From QHWT01 sp046726015 (lineage in GTDB: Bacteria > Acidobacteriota > Vicinamibacteria > Vicinamibacterales > 2-12-FULL-66-21): 10,198 nucleotides of DNA. The notes beneath the pieces were generated by a model that did no database searches, was not told the DNA's origin, and saw nothing but the letters and a program-made list of their open reading frames with translations. The translations under genes and the position numbers were made by a program. The stretch is taken from NCBI GenBank assembly GCA_046726015.1, contig JBKOZS010000030.1:1-10198 (forward strand). The letters run 5' to 3'. This document shows, piece after piece, positions 1 through 6,919 of this stretch (positions are counted from its first letter, which is position 1; each line of letters starts with the position of its first letter).

Positions 1-70
1 CGATGCCAAGCGCGCTTTTTCCGGTGGCGGTCGGACCAACGATCGCCACGAGGCGCGGGCGCGCGATCAC
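1..70 (-). CDS. miaA: tRNA dimethylallyltransferase MiaA, N-terminal fragment cut by window edge
   Basis: Only the first 23 codons are present; the gene runs off the left edge. The reading begins at GTG (68-70) and contains a short beta strand followed by the P-loop GPTATGKSA, matching the start of MiaA, which usually reads VGPTASGKS/T near residue 10-20. MiaA transfers a dimethylallyl group to N6 of A37 in tRNAs that read codons starting with U. The GTG start overlaps the TGA of the upstream micro-ORF (GTGA), which fixes the start well and implies translational coupling with the tonB group. The call rests on a short stretch, so another P-loop NTPase is possible, but the spacing of the loop from the start and the sequence around it favour MiaA. 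Confidence 0.8.
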   Translation of the reverse strand, partial: MIARPRLVAIVGPTATGKSALGI

Positions 71-159
71 CGCCAGAAGACGCCGGCGAACACGTACAAC
101 GCGAGCGCCGTCAGCACGAGAAACAGGCCGACCTGCTGCGCACGCGACGGCGCCTTCAC
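67..159 (-). CDS. 30-residue single-pass membrane micro-protein (hypothetical)
   Basis: A GTG-started ORF of 30 codons lies exactly between the tonB-like gene and miaA. Its GTG overlaps the tonB TGA (GTGA) and its own TGA overlaps the miaA GTG in the same way. The product has a short basic head (KAPSR) followed by a hydrophobic run, about residues 9-29, ending in WR. This is a plausible single transmembrane helix with the N-terminus in the cytoplasm. I recognise no family. The two perfect stop/start overlaps and the hydrophobic composition argue that it is translated rather than a gap. It could also be a translational bridge that couples miaA to tonB. Function is unknown. Confidence 0.5.
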   Translation of the reverse strand: MKAPSRAQQVGLFLVLTALALYVFAGVFWR

Positions 160-1133
160 TGGGAACCGCCGGGCGGCGTCTCGTTGAAGTAGAAGGTGAC
201 GGTGAAAAAAGCCCGATCGTCCGGGTACTCCGGCGGCAACGGCATCGTCGGGTTCGAGGCCTTGATGGCGTTGAACGCGGAGTTCGTGAACGCGTCGATG
301 TCCGAGGGCCTGAGCACCTGGAGATCCGTGATGCTGCCGTCGCGGTGCACGTTGAACGTCAGCACGACGTGGCCGTGCAGCGCCATCGCGGCATACGGCA
401 CGAACCAATTGCGGCGGATCTGCGCCACGAAGCGCCGGAGCCACGGCCCGAAATCGATCCCTTTCGTATCGAACTGGATCGACGGGCCGAAGTCGCCGTT
501 CCCCTGCACGTTCTGCAGCGAATCGCCTTTCGCGTATCGCTGCACGTTACGAATCGCATCGCTCAACACCCCCACCGCAGGTCCGCGAGGCTGCGTGCTG
601 CGGTCGGGATCGTTGCGCGCGATGGTTGCGACGGGAGAATTCGGCAGCGCGAGCGCGTCGGGATTCGACGGTGTGGGGTTCGCACCGGAGTCACCACGCG
701 GCTGCGGCGGTGGTTCCGCGGGCTGCTTCGGGCCGGGATTCCCGTCGGTGATGATCTTCTCGGGTGTGTTCCCGCGGGAAAACGGCTGCAGGTTCTTCGG
801 CTCCGGCGCGCGTTCGATCGTCTGCCCGCGCCGGTTCTTGTCCGACAGGTCCGCGATCTTCGGCGCTATCTTCGACTCGAGATCGACCTTCGGCTCGACG
901 AACACGAACTGCGCGCGCTGCTTCAAATCCTCGAGCTCGCGTTGCCGCTGTTCTTCGAGGGCCTGTTCCTGCCGCGCGTACATTGCCTTCACGAAGGGGA
1001 GGTTCGGCCAGACGAGCATCAGAATCACGATCCCCAGGTGCAGGATGATCGTGAGGAGCACCGCCTCGCGCCGGGAGATCGGCGTGTCGAGCGTAGGAGT
1101 CTCCGGCCGGAGATCCTCAAAGTCAAAGTACAT
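156..1133 (-). CDS. TonB/TolA-family energy transducer protein
   Basis: The product is 325 residues long. A short cytoplasmic head (residues 1-23) is followed by one transmembrane helix (about 24-42, LLTIILHLGIVILMLVW). A charged Glu/Gln/Arg-rich segment likely to be helical or coiled (about 50-75) comes next, then a long Pro/Asn-rich periplasmic linker (about 105-180), and a C-terminal TonB-like domain (about 245-325: GHVVLTFNVHRDGSITDLQVL, then a PLPPEYPDD turn and a final strand). This is the standard layout of proteins that pass inner-membrane proton-motive energy to outer-membrane receptors. No ExbB/ExbD or receptor gene is in view, so its partner is unknown; a TolA-like role is an alternative. 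ATG is at 1131-1133, just downstream of a strong extended -10. It heads a group with the micro-ORF and miaA. Confidence 0.85.
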   Translation of the reverse strand: MYFDFEDLRPETPTLDTPISRREAVLLTIILHLGIVILMLVWPNLPFVKAMYARQEQALEEQRQRELEDLKQRAQFVFVEPKVDLESKIAPKIADLSDKNRRGQTIERAPEPKNLQPFSRGNTPEKIITDGNPGPKQPAEPPPQPRGDSGANPTPSNPDALALPNSPVATIARNDPDRSTQPRGPAVGVLSDAIRNVQRYAKGDSLQNVQGNGDFGPSIQFDTKGIDFGPWLRRFVAQIRRNWFVPYAAMALHGHVVLTFNVHRDGSITDLQVLRPSDIDAFTNSAFNAIKASNPTMPLPPEYPDDRAFFTVTFYFNETPPGGSQ

Positions 1134-1150
1134 CAGGCACTTATCGTTCG

Positions 1151-1159
1151 ATTATAGCA
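1151..1159 (-). promoter_or_regulatory. Extended -10 promoter of the tonB-like/micro-ORF/miaA group
   Basis: On the minus strand the bases read TGCTATAAT, a perfect extended -10 element (TGnTATAAT). It lies in the 38-bp gap between the menG stop and the tonB-like start. No convincing -35 is seen at 16-18 bp upstream, as is common for extended -10 promoters. A start about 7 nt downstream would give a leader of only about 11 nt, with no clear Shine-Dalgarno sequence. It would separate the tonB group from menG transcriptionally. The call is from sequence match only. Confidence 0.55.
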
Positions 1160-1171
1160 GGCCTTCGCGGC

Positions 1172-1885
1172 TCAGCTGCGCGTCGCCGTATAGAGATAGA
1201 CGATCCCGAACGTGAGGGGGACGGCCTTGACGTTGGAAAACCCGTGTGAAGAAATCGTGGCGGCAAACTCATGCGGCGGCGGAAAGGTCCCAACGGACGC
1301 GGGAAGATACGAATATGCGCTGTCGTGTTTCGAAACCGCGCGGCCGAGCTTAGGAAGGATGACGCGAAAGTAGAAGTTGTAAAGACTGCGAATGCCCGGG
1401 ATGCGCGGCTCACCGAATTCGAGGATGGCGAGGCGGCCCCCGGGCTTGAGGACGCGCGCGAGCTCGCGCAGCGCGGCGTCCGGTTCCGCGACGTTCCTTA
1501 TCCCGAATCCAATCGTTGCGGCATCCGCCCAGGTGTCGCGAACCGGAACACGGGTGGCGTCTCCCCGCACCAACGTCACGGCGTGGTCGCGCCGTTGTGC
1601 CCGAAGCTTCTGCAAGCCGTGTTGCAGCATCGCACCCGCGAAGTCGACGCCAATCACCGTGACGCCGGGGCTGGCGGTTGTCGCTTCGATCGCCAGGTCC
1701 GCCGTCCCCGTGCAGACATCGAGCACACGCGCATTCACCGGCAACTGGAGTTCGGCAATCGCGCGCCTTCGCCATCGCCGATCGAGTCCAATACTCAGGA
1801 AGTGATTCAGGAAGTCGTAGCGCCCGGCGATCGCGTCGAACATCGACGCGATGCGCGCGGGTGACTTGTCCGGTACCTTAGGCAT
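1172..1885 (-). CDS. ubiE: Demethylmenaquinone methyltransferase MenG/UbiE
   Basis: This 237-residue class I methyltransferase uses SAM to C-methylate the demethylmenaquinone ring, the last step of menaquinone synthesis. Family signatures are clear: the N-terminal FDAIAGRYDFLNHFLSIGLDRRWR (residues 16-39, given here with its key F-D-x-I-A-x-x-Y-D and W), the SAM-binding VLDVCTGTADLA (54-65), then the GIRNV and LEFGEP segments and a C-terminal YSYLPASV. Length is normal for the family. The start ATG (1883-1885) gives the expected N-terminus; no good Shine-Dalgarno is visible. It lies on the same strand as the Mqn operon but is separated from ubiX by the plus-strand lipoprotein gene, so it needs its own promoter, which I could not identify. 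The same family serves ubiquinone, but the neighbours indicate menaquinone. Confidence 0.95.
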   Translation of the reverse strand: MPKVPDKSPARIASMFDAIAGRYDFLNHFLSIGLDRRWRRRAIAELQLPVNARVLDVCTGTADLAIEATTASPGVTVIGVDFAGAMLQHGLQKLRAQRRDHAVTLVRGDATRVPVRDTWADAATIGFGIRNVAEPDAALRELARVLKPGGRLAILEFGEPRIPGIRSLYNFYFRVILPKLGRAVSKHDSAYSYLPASVGTFPPPHEFAATISSHGFSNVKAVPLTFGIVYLYTATRS

Positions 1886-1916
1886 CGCTTGACAACAATG
1901 CTACTATCCTTCCCTC
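1886..1916. promoter_or_regulatory. 31-bp divergent start-to-start gap, promoters unclear
   Basis: The gap between menG (minus) and the lipoprotein gene (plus) is only 31 bp, so any -35 elements must lie inside the opposing genes. On the plus strand TACTAT (1902-1907, a TAnnnT-type -10) stands 9 nt before the ATG, a spacing that would put transcription at or a few bases before the start codon, with no Shine-Dalgarno (the leader is pyrimidine-rich). A TTGACA (1889-1894) is only 7 nt before TACTAT and so cannot be its -35. Treat this as a weak candidate for near-leaderless expression. Confidence 0.25.
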
Positions 1917-2951
1917 ATGTTCCAGCATATCGCCCGGTGCCGCGCGCACACGTGCGCGATCGTGCTCGTCGTCGTGTCGGCGTGTGGCGGCGGCGGGAGT
2001 GGAAATCGTACGAGCACCACGCCCACGACGCCAACAACACCAACAGCGCCGGTCACTCCGTCAAACACGTGGTCGATTGCCGGCCAGGTCGTTGCGACCG
2101 GCTCGCAGCAAGGGATTGGTGGCGCGACGCTGACGCCAGGCTGGTCGCTCGCGGCCGTCACCGCTGATGGCAGTGGCAATTACGAGCTCGGCGATCGCAC
2201 GAACCCGCCGTCAACGCCGTACCCCGTCTCTCTCTCGGCTCCGGGGCATCTCACGCATGACGTCTGGATCACGTGGCAGCGCGGACCGCGAACCAACGTC
2301 ATGCTGGACGTGATTCGTGAGGCGGCGCCGTTTTCAATGGAGTTTTACGGCCAACTCGTGCGAGGCAAGTACGATCAGCCCGGCGCGCCGTGGCCGGTGA
2401 TGCGTTGGACGACCGCGCCGAGCTTTTACGTCAAGACGGTAGACCAGAACGGCCGCGCGATCGAACCCGAAGTGCTCGCCAATGTGCTCGACGCGCTGCG
2501 CCGGTCCGTGCCGGCATGGAGCGGCGGCCGGATGTCGGCCGCGGCGATTGAAACCGGTACCGACACGCGTCCCGAGACGCGCGACTGGATCAACGTCGAG
2601 ATTCGGCGCGACCCGAAAGAGGACCGCGTCTGCGGCACCGCCAACGTCGGAGCGAATCCCGGTTCGATCATCCTCAACGATGATGTGTGCTCGTGTGGCA
2701 GCAACAAGATTCCAGGCGCCCTGACCATGCACGAAGTCGGACATACCATGGGCTTTTTCCACGTCGGCGATCGCCGAAGTGTGATGTTCCCGTTCATCCC
2801 GGGGAGTTGCCCGCCCGGCGAGCTTTCCGCAGCCGAGTCCTACCACGCCGCCATCGCGTACTCACGTCCGCGCGGCAACACGGAACCGGATCGCGATCCC
2901 TCAAATGGAGCAGCCGCTACGGCCGGCTTCCCGATCCTGCGCGTGCACTAG
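1917..2951 (+). CDS. Secreted lipoprotein with regulatory-like beta domain and metzincin zinc-protease motif
   Basis: The product is 344 residues long. It begins with a lipoprotein signal peptide ending in the lipobox VSAC (Cys23), followed by a Gly run and a Thr/Pro repeat linker (to about 50). Residues about 52-135 look like a carboxypeptidase-regulatory/CNA-B-like beta sandwich (SIAGQVV, GNYEL, PVSLSAPGH). The rest is a metallopeptidase-like domain with HEVGHTMGFFH (His272, Glu273, His276, His282), the metzincin HExxHxxGxxH zinc site. A Met-turn candidate SVMFP (Met290) follows only eight residues after the third His. Four cysteines near the active site (CG, CSCG, SCPPG) could form disulfides. 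It should be lipid-anchored and face the periplasm or outside; the substrate is unknown. It is the only plus-strand gene here and shares its stop with ubiX. I am confident in the motifs and less so in activity. Confidence 0.88.
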   Translation: MFQHIARCRAHTCAIVLVVVSACGGGGSGNRTSTTPTTPTTPTAPVTPSNTWSIAGQVVATGSQQGIGGATLTPGWSLAAVTADGSGNYELGDRTNPPSTPYPVSLSAPGHLTHDVWITWQRGPRTNVMLDVIREAAPFSMEFYGQLVRGKYDQPGAPWPVMRWTTAPSFYVKTVDQNGRAIEPEVLANVLDALRRSVPAWSGGRMSAAAIETGTDTRPETRDWINVEIRRDPKEDRVCGTANVGANPGSIILNDDVCSCGSNKIPGALTMHEVGHTMGFFHVGDRRSVMFPFIPGSCPPGELSAAESYHAAIAYSRPRGNTEPDRDPSNGAAATAGFPILRVH

Positions 2952-3565
2952 CCTTTCCATTTCGGATACAGCGTCTGATTGAATCCGAGCGCAGCCAGGA
3001 TCTTGCCGGCCATGAAGTCAGCGAGATCGTCGAGGCTTTCCGGCATCTGGTAGAAGGCGGGCATGGCCGGCATGATCATCGCGCCCCCTTCGGCGCAGAG
3101 CACCATGTTCCGCAGCTGCGGCAGGCTCATGGGGGTCTCGCGCGGGACGATGACGAGGTGGCGGCGTTCCTTCAGCATTACGTCGGCGGCGCGTTCGACG
3201 AGATTACGTGAGAGCCCGTGCGCGACACCCGCCAGCGTCTTCATCGAACAGGGCACTATTACCATCCCCTCGCAATCGTGACTTCCGCTCGCGATCGTGG
3301 CGCCGAGATCCTTGTTGGCCAGGAGCGTGTAACTGCCCCGCCGTGCCGATTCTCCATATTTGCCGACGAGAAAGTCGCGCAGCCGGTCCACCGCCGCGGC
3401 GTCGCCGAGCTCGTCGCGCAGTAAGCGGCGGCCGTACTCGGACACGACCAGCTCGATATGGCAATCACGTTCGAGCAACGCAGCCAGCGTGCGCACCGCG
3501 TACAGCGCCCCACTTGCGCCCGTGATCGCGAGCGCAAACGTACGCTTCTCCGCGTCACCGGGCAT
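2948..3565 (-). CDS. ubiX: Flavin prenyltransferase UbiX (MqnM-type)
   Basis: The product is 205 residues, the usual UbiX length. UbiX attaches a dimethylallyl unit to reduced FMN, making prenyl-FMN, the cofactor that UbiD decarboxylases require. Visible signatures are the FMN-binding ITGASGALYA (residues 14-23), SEYGRRLL (42-49), the VIVPCSMKTLAGVAHG phosphate-site segment (102-117), the LVIVPRETP loop (137-145, with catalytic-type Glu143) and a C-terminal FYQMP. It is the last gene of the Mqn operon and its ATG (3563-3565) lies inside the 3' end of the prenyltransferase gene (11-nt overlap). Its product would serve the ubiD gene that begins the same operon, so the two ends of the operon cooperate. 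Its TAG overlaps the stop of the facing gene in a CTAG. Confidence 0.95.
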   Translation of the reverse strand: MPGDAEKRTFALAITGASGALYAVRTLAALLERDCHIELVVSEYGRRLLRDELGDAAAVDRLRDFLVGKYGESARRGSYTLLANKDLGATIASGSHDCEGMVIVPCSMKTLAGVAHGLSRNLVERAADVMLKERRHLVIVPRETPMSLPQLRNMVLCAEGGAMIMPAMPAFYQMPESLDDLADFMAGKILAALGFNQTLYPKWKG

Positions 3566-4421
3566 AGAGTGACGCCGCCGTCACGACGAAATAAAGAATC
3601 CCGACATACCCGTTCAAATCGAACGCTCGTTTGACCTGTGAAAGATCGTGCTCGCTGACGAGGGACTGCTCGTAGACGAGCAACAACGCGACGAGTGCCA
3701 CACCGATCGGATACAGGCGGCCGAGATCCACGACGCCGGCCAGCGCCGCGAGACAGATCACCGCAAGGACATGCATCGCCCGCGACATGAGCAGGGATCG
3801 ACGCACACCGAACTTCACCGGGATTGATTGCAGCCCGACTTCGCGATCTGAATCCAGGTCCTGGCACGCGTAGAGGATGTCGAAACCGCCCACCCAGGTG
3901 CCAATCGCGGCGCCGAGAAGCCAGGGCGCGATGGCGTCAATGGGACCGCCGGCCGCGAGCCATCCGCCGACCGGAGCCACTGCCATCGCGAGCGCGAGAA
4001 AGAACTGTGTGTATGGGGTGTAGCGCTTGGCGAGCGAATACCAGAACACGATTGCCAGTGCGACCGGCGAGAGTACGAAACAGATCCACGCGAGTTGCCA
4101 CGCCGCGGCGATGAACACCACCGAGGAGATGACGATGAACACGAGGGCTTCCACGCGACTCATGGCGCCGCGCGGCAGCTCGCGCATCGCGGTCCGCGGG
4201 TTGCGCGCGTCGAACTGCGCATCGACGAGCCGGTTAAATCCCATTGCCGCGCTGCGGGCCGCCACCATCGCGACGACGATCCAGAGCACGCGCCAGGCCA
4301 CCTCGCGCGACGAGGCCGGCACGCGTTGCAGGGCCAGCAATGCGCCCGTCAGCGCAAACGGCAGCGCGAAGACGCTATGGCTGAAGCGGACGAACGATAA
4401 GTAAGTGGATAGTCGGTTCAA
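3555..4421 (-). CDS. mqnP: UbiA-family prenyltransferase, menaquinone type (MqnP)
   Basis: This integral membrane prenyltransferase attaches the polyprenyl tail to the naphthoate made by the futalosine pathway; UbiA acts the same way on 4-hydroxybenzoate. It carries the first Asp-rich motif GFNRLVDAQFDARNPRT (Asn63, Asp67, Asp71 in my numbering) and the second DLDSDREVG near residue 190, plus several hydrophobic helices. The start is uncertain. No in-frame ATG or GTG precedes the conserved YLSFVRFSHSVFALPFAL segment; the only standard options are TTG at 4421 (288 residues, typical length, AAGG just upstream) and TTG at 4502 (315 residues, overlapping the upstream gene). I prefer 4421. The mqnP name rests on the operon context, since sequence alone cannot exclude a ubiquinone-type UbiA. 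Confidence 0.9.
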   Translation of the reverse strand: MNRLSTYLSFVRFSHSVFALPFALTGALLALQRVPASSREVAWRVLWIVVAMVAARSAAMGFNRLVDAQFDARNPRTAMRELPRGAMSRVEALVFIVISSVVFIAAAWQLAWICFVLSPVALAIVFWYSLAKRYTPYTQFFLALAMAVAPVGGWLAAGGPIDAIAPWLLGAAIGTWVGGFDILYACQDLDSDREVGLQSIPVKFGVRRSLLMSRAMHVLAVICLAALAGVVDLGRLYPIGVALVALLLVYEQSLVSEHDLSQVKRAFDLNGYVGILYFVVTAASLYAR

Positions 4422-4483
4422 CGACCTTACCGGTCTAACGAGTTTGGCTTTCTGATTTCGAACCTCGGTACGAGCCGCACGTC

Positions 4484-5665
4484 CTAGTACGGATCCACCC
4501 AACTGACATCGCGCGGCTCGATACCGCTGAGAAGATATTCTTCCACATCCAACACGTTCGCCGGCAGCCGCACGGCAATCACCTGGGCGTGCTTGCCTGG
4601 TTGGAGCGTGCCATGGTCAGCGGCGAACGCGAGCGCCTCGGCGCCGGCCTGGGTGGCGCTCTGCAGGATGGCTCGCGCCGGGACCGACGGTGCGAGGCGC
4701 CGCACTTCCGCCATTTCCTCGAACATGTTGAGATTCTCGACGCTGGCCAGGCTGTCAGTCCCGATGGCGACCCTGACACCGGACGCGTAAAAGCGATCGA
4801 CCGGCGGCGTGCCCGCGGCGGTCCATCGGTTGCTACGCGGACAGGTCACGACCGTCGCGCGAGCGGATGAAAGTCGTGCCAACTCTTCGTCCGTGAACTG
4901 GACGCCGTGCACGGCGACCAGGTGGTGGTTCACGAGCCCGAACCGGTCCAGATACTCGATCGGCCCGCAGGCCGGACACCGCCACGAAGCGTTCCATGCG
5001 CCAAGCGATTCCAGCAGCGCGCGCCATGGCCCGGATCCATCGCGCAGGAACTCAATCTCGGCGGTCGATTCACCCAGGTGCACGCTCAACGGGCCGGAGG
5101 ACTGTCGTCCAATCGCGGCGAGAAGTGCGGGCGACACCGAATACGGCGCATGTGGAACGATGCAGGGACGGAGCCGCACGATCGGCGTCAGTTCATCGAT
5201 CTGCTGGACCGCAGCCGTCACGACCGCTTGGGGATCCGCTGCATTGAATCCAAGCAGCTCGCGGAACACCACGGCGGACATGTCGCTGTCGAGGAGGGGA
5301 CCGTACGCCGCAAGCGTGTTCGTCACGTCACCGACGAGGCACGTGCCGGTCGCTCGAGCCTCGGCGATCGCGTGCGCGATAGGCTCGGAAGGATCGGCCC
5401 ACACGCCACGGCGCAGTGCGATCAGCGCGGCGGCCCACTCGGGCATCGAGTCGCGCGGCGGTATCCGCCCTCGCATCCACGACAGTTCGAGATGCGTGTG
5501 GGCGTTGACCAGGCCAGGGAGAATGGCGACCGAGCCGAGGTCCTCAGCGTCGCCGCTCGGGTGCTCTTCGACCCTGGTAATCAGGCCGCGTTCGATGGTG
5601 ATGGCGCCGCCGGCAATGGGCGGCCGATCGATCGGCAGCAGCCACGACGCGCGGTACTGCCGCAT
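4484..5665 (-). CDS. mqnX: Amidohydrolase, probable aminodeoxyfutalosine deaminase (MqnX)
   Basis: The product is 393 residues, of the amidohydrolase superfamily. It has the metal-binding HxH in LVNAHTHLE (His56, His58) after a small N-terminal beta part, HLGES with a downstream acidic pair (third metal His and catalytic region), VAVHGVQF (fourth His), the CPRSN segment and GTDSLAS with the metal/catalytic Asp. These features fit the Trp/adenosine-deaminase-like group that hydrolyses 6-aminodeoxyfutalosine to futalosine and ammonia. The superfamily alone could also be a related purine or S-adenosylhomocysteine deaminase; placement directly after mqnC decides for MqnX. The start ATG (5663-5665) overlaps the mqnC TGA by one base (TGATG), which supports this start over upstream ones inside mqnC. 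A CPAC pair before EYLDRFG is notable. Confidence 0.87.
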   Translation of the reverse strand: MRQYRASWLLPIDRPPIAGGAITIERGLITRVEEHPSGDAEDLGSVAILPGLVNAHTHLELSWMRGRIPPRDSMPEWAAALIALRRGVWADPSEPIAHAIAEARATGTCLVGDVTNTLAAYGPLLDSDMSAVVFRELLGFNAADPQAVVTAAVQQIDELTPIVRLRPCIVPHAPYSVSPALLAAIGRQSSGPLSVHLGESTAEIEFLRDGSGPWRALLESLGAWNASWRCPACGPIEYLDRFGLVNHHLVAVHGVQFTDEELARLSSARATVVTCPRSNRWTAAGTPPVDRFYASGVRVAIGTDSLASVENLNMFEEMAEVRRLAPSVPARAILQSATQAGAEALAFAADHGTLQPGKHAQVIAVRLPANVLDVEEYLLSGIEPRDVSWVDPY

Positions 5666-6870
5666 CACTGTTTGCGGAGAGCCTTCTCGAACGCGCTGCG
5701 GGCCGGATACTGGTCGATCTCTGGTGCGCGGCTGGTATCGCCATCGGCTCGTGCGACCGCGAGCTCGAGTTGCCGCGGCACGTCCTGCTGGCGGAAGAAG
5801 GGATCGCCAAGGATCTGGTAGTGCATGTTGCGCCGCTTGGCGACGAACCCGGCGTTCTCGATGTTGCGGACGATTTCCACTTCGTCCATGCAATAGCTGG
5901 CGCCCGCGGCCCGCACGACGTTCTCTTCGATCATGACGCTGCCCATGTCGTTCGCGCCAAACGCGAGACTGAGCTGGCCGACCTTTCCGCCCTGCGTCAC
6001 CCACGAGGCCTGCAGGCTCGGGAAGTTGTCGAGGACGATGCGCGCGAGCGCGAGCACGCGAAGGTACTCGATGCCGGTCGCCTCGGTGCCGCCAAGCTCG
6101 GTGTGCTCCGGCTGGTAGCTCCAGGTGATGAACGCCGTGAAGCCGCCACTCTCGTCCTGCACGTCGCGCAGCCGGAGCATGTGTTCGATCCGGTCCTCAA
6201 CCGTCTCGACATGCCCGTACATCATCGTCGCCGTCGTGCGCAGGCCCGCGCGGTGCGCGTGTCGCATCACGTCGAGCCACTCGTCAGCCGTGGCCTTGCC
6301 GTAGCAATTGAGTTCCTTGCGGACGCGGTCGACGAGGATCTCGGCGCCACCGCCAGGAATGCTGTCCAGCCCCGCGGCAATCAGGCGATCAATCACGTCG
6401 GGAACGGACAGCCGGGACAACCGCGTCAGGTGAATCACTTCGGGCGGCGACAGCGCGTGCAGGCGGAACTCGGGATAGCGCTGCTTCACCGCGCGGAACA
6501 AATCCTCGTACCACTCGATTGGAAGATCCGGGTTGTGCCCGCCTTGCAGGAGCAGCTGGACACCACCCAGTGCAATCGTCTCGTCGATTTTCCTGAAGAC
6601 CTCCTCGAAGCCGAGGACGTAGCCCTCTCCGGATCCGACGGGCCGGTAGAACGCGCAGAAGTTGCAGCGCGCAACGCAGATGTTCGTGTAGTTGACGTTG
6701 CGGTCGATGATGTAGGTGACGATGCCGCCGGGATGCTTGCGGGCGCGGATCCCATCGGCAAGCGTGCCGAGCAGCGGGAGTGGCGCGTGGTGATAGAGCT
6801 CCAGCGCCTCGGCGCCCGTAATGCGCCCGCCGTCACGAATGTTCGCCGCGATATCAGTTACAGACATCAT
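5665..6870 (-). CDS. mqnC: Cyclic dehypoxanthinylfutalosine synthase MqnC (radical SAM)
   Basis: The product is 401 residues, of the radical-SAM MqnC/MqnE/CofGH group. MqnC cyclises dehypoxanthine futalosine in menaquinone synthesis. The [4Fe-4S] motif CVARCNFC (Cys65, Cys69, Cys72) is intact and preceded by NVNYTN. Further family segments are LLQGGHNPDLPIEWYEDL, DSIPGGGAEIL, ATMMYGHVE, the ITWSYQPEHT segment, and GQLSLAFGANDMGSVMIEENVV near the C-terminus. The QGGHNP and FGANDMGS readings place it with MqnC rather than MqnE. Two adjacent ATGs (6868-6870 and 6865-6867) are possible starts. A GC-rich hairpin ends only 3 nt before the first, so no free Shine-Dalgarno is visible. It overlaps mqnX by one base downstream. 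Confidence 0.96.
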   Translation of the reverse strand: MMSVTDIAANIRDGGRITGAEALELYHHAPLPLLGTLADGIRARKHPGGIVTYIIDRNVNYTNICVARCNFCAFYRPVGSGEGYVLGFEEVFRKIDETIALGGVQLLLQGGHNPDLPIEWYEDLFRAVKQRYPEFRLHALSPPEVIHLTRLSRLSVPDVIDRLIAAGLDSIPGGGAEILVDRVRKELNCYGKATADEWLDVMRHAHRAGLRTTATMMYGHVETVEDRIEHMLRLRDVQDESGGFTAFITWSYQPEHTELGGTEATGIEYLRVLALARIVLDNFPSLQASWVTQGGKVGQLSLAFGANDMGSVMIEENVVRAAGASYCMDEVEIVRNIENAGFVAKRRNMHYQILGDPFFRQQDVPRQLELAVARADGDTSRAPEIDQYPARSAFEKALRKQ

Positions 6871-6873
6871 GAC

Positions 6874-6893
6874 GCCGGGTCTAAAGACCCGGC
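6874..6893. repeat. Palindromic repeat unit A
   Basis: Perfect inverted repeat GCCGGGTCT-AA-AGACCCGGC, with 9-bp arms and a 2-nt centre. It lies in the mqnA-mqnC spacer and ends 3 nt from the mqnC start in the transcript. It is one of four related units in the window; its arms differ from units C and D at paired positions, so the pairing is kept. No T-run follows, so it is not a standard terminator. Confidence 0.85.
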
Positions 6894-6899
6894 CAACAT

Positions 6900-6919
6900 G
6901 GCGCGTCTAACGACGCGCC
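6900..6919. repeat. Palindromic repeat unit B
   Basis: Inverted repeat GGCGCGTC-TAAC-GACGCGCC, with 8-bp arms and a 4-nt centre, abutting the mqnA stop codon. It is related in layout to units A, C and D, with a compensated change in the arms (GCGCG for GCGGG). Like unit D it is followed on the plus strand by CCTAC. Confidence 0.8.

Noticed and set aside
1889..1907. TTGACA plus TACTAT as a -35/-10 promoter
   Set aside because: The spacer is only 7 bp, far from the 16-18 bp required, so the two cannot form one sigma70-type promoter.
2888..2899. 12-bp palindrome GGATCGCGATCC near the convergent stops as a terminator
   Set aside because: It has no loop or T-tract and lies in coding sequence of the lipoprotein; it is likely chance in GC-rich DNA.
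3569..3584. Stem-loop GTGACG-CCGC-CGTCAC just before the ubiX start
   Set aside because: A six-base stem inside the coding end of the prenyltransferase gene is easily produced by chance. Without conservation data I do not call it regulatory.
5666..6004. Upstream extension of the deaminase gene to 6004
   Set aside because: The extra residues are an out-of-frame reading of mqnC with Arg-rich composition; the TGATG junction at 5663-5667 gives the natural start.
6874..6919. Rho-independent terminator between mqnA and mqnC
   Set aside because: The stems are strong but no T-run follows on either strand, and downstream genes are clearly part of the same pathway and strand.
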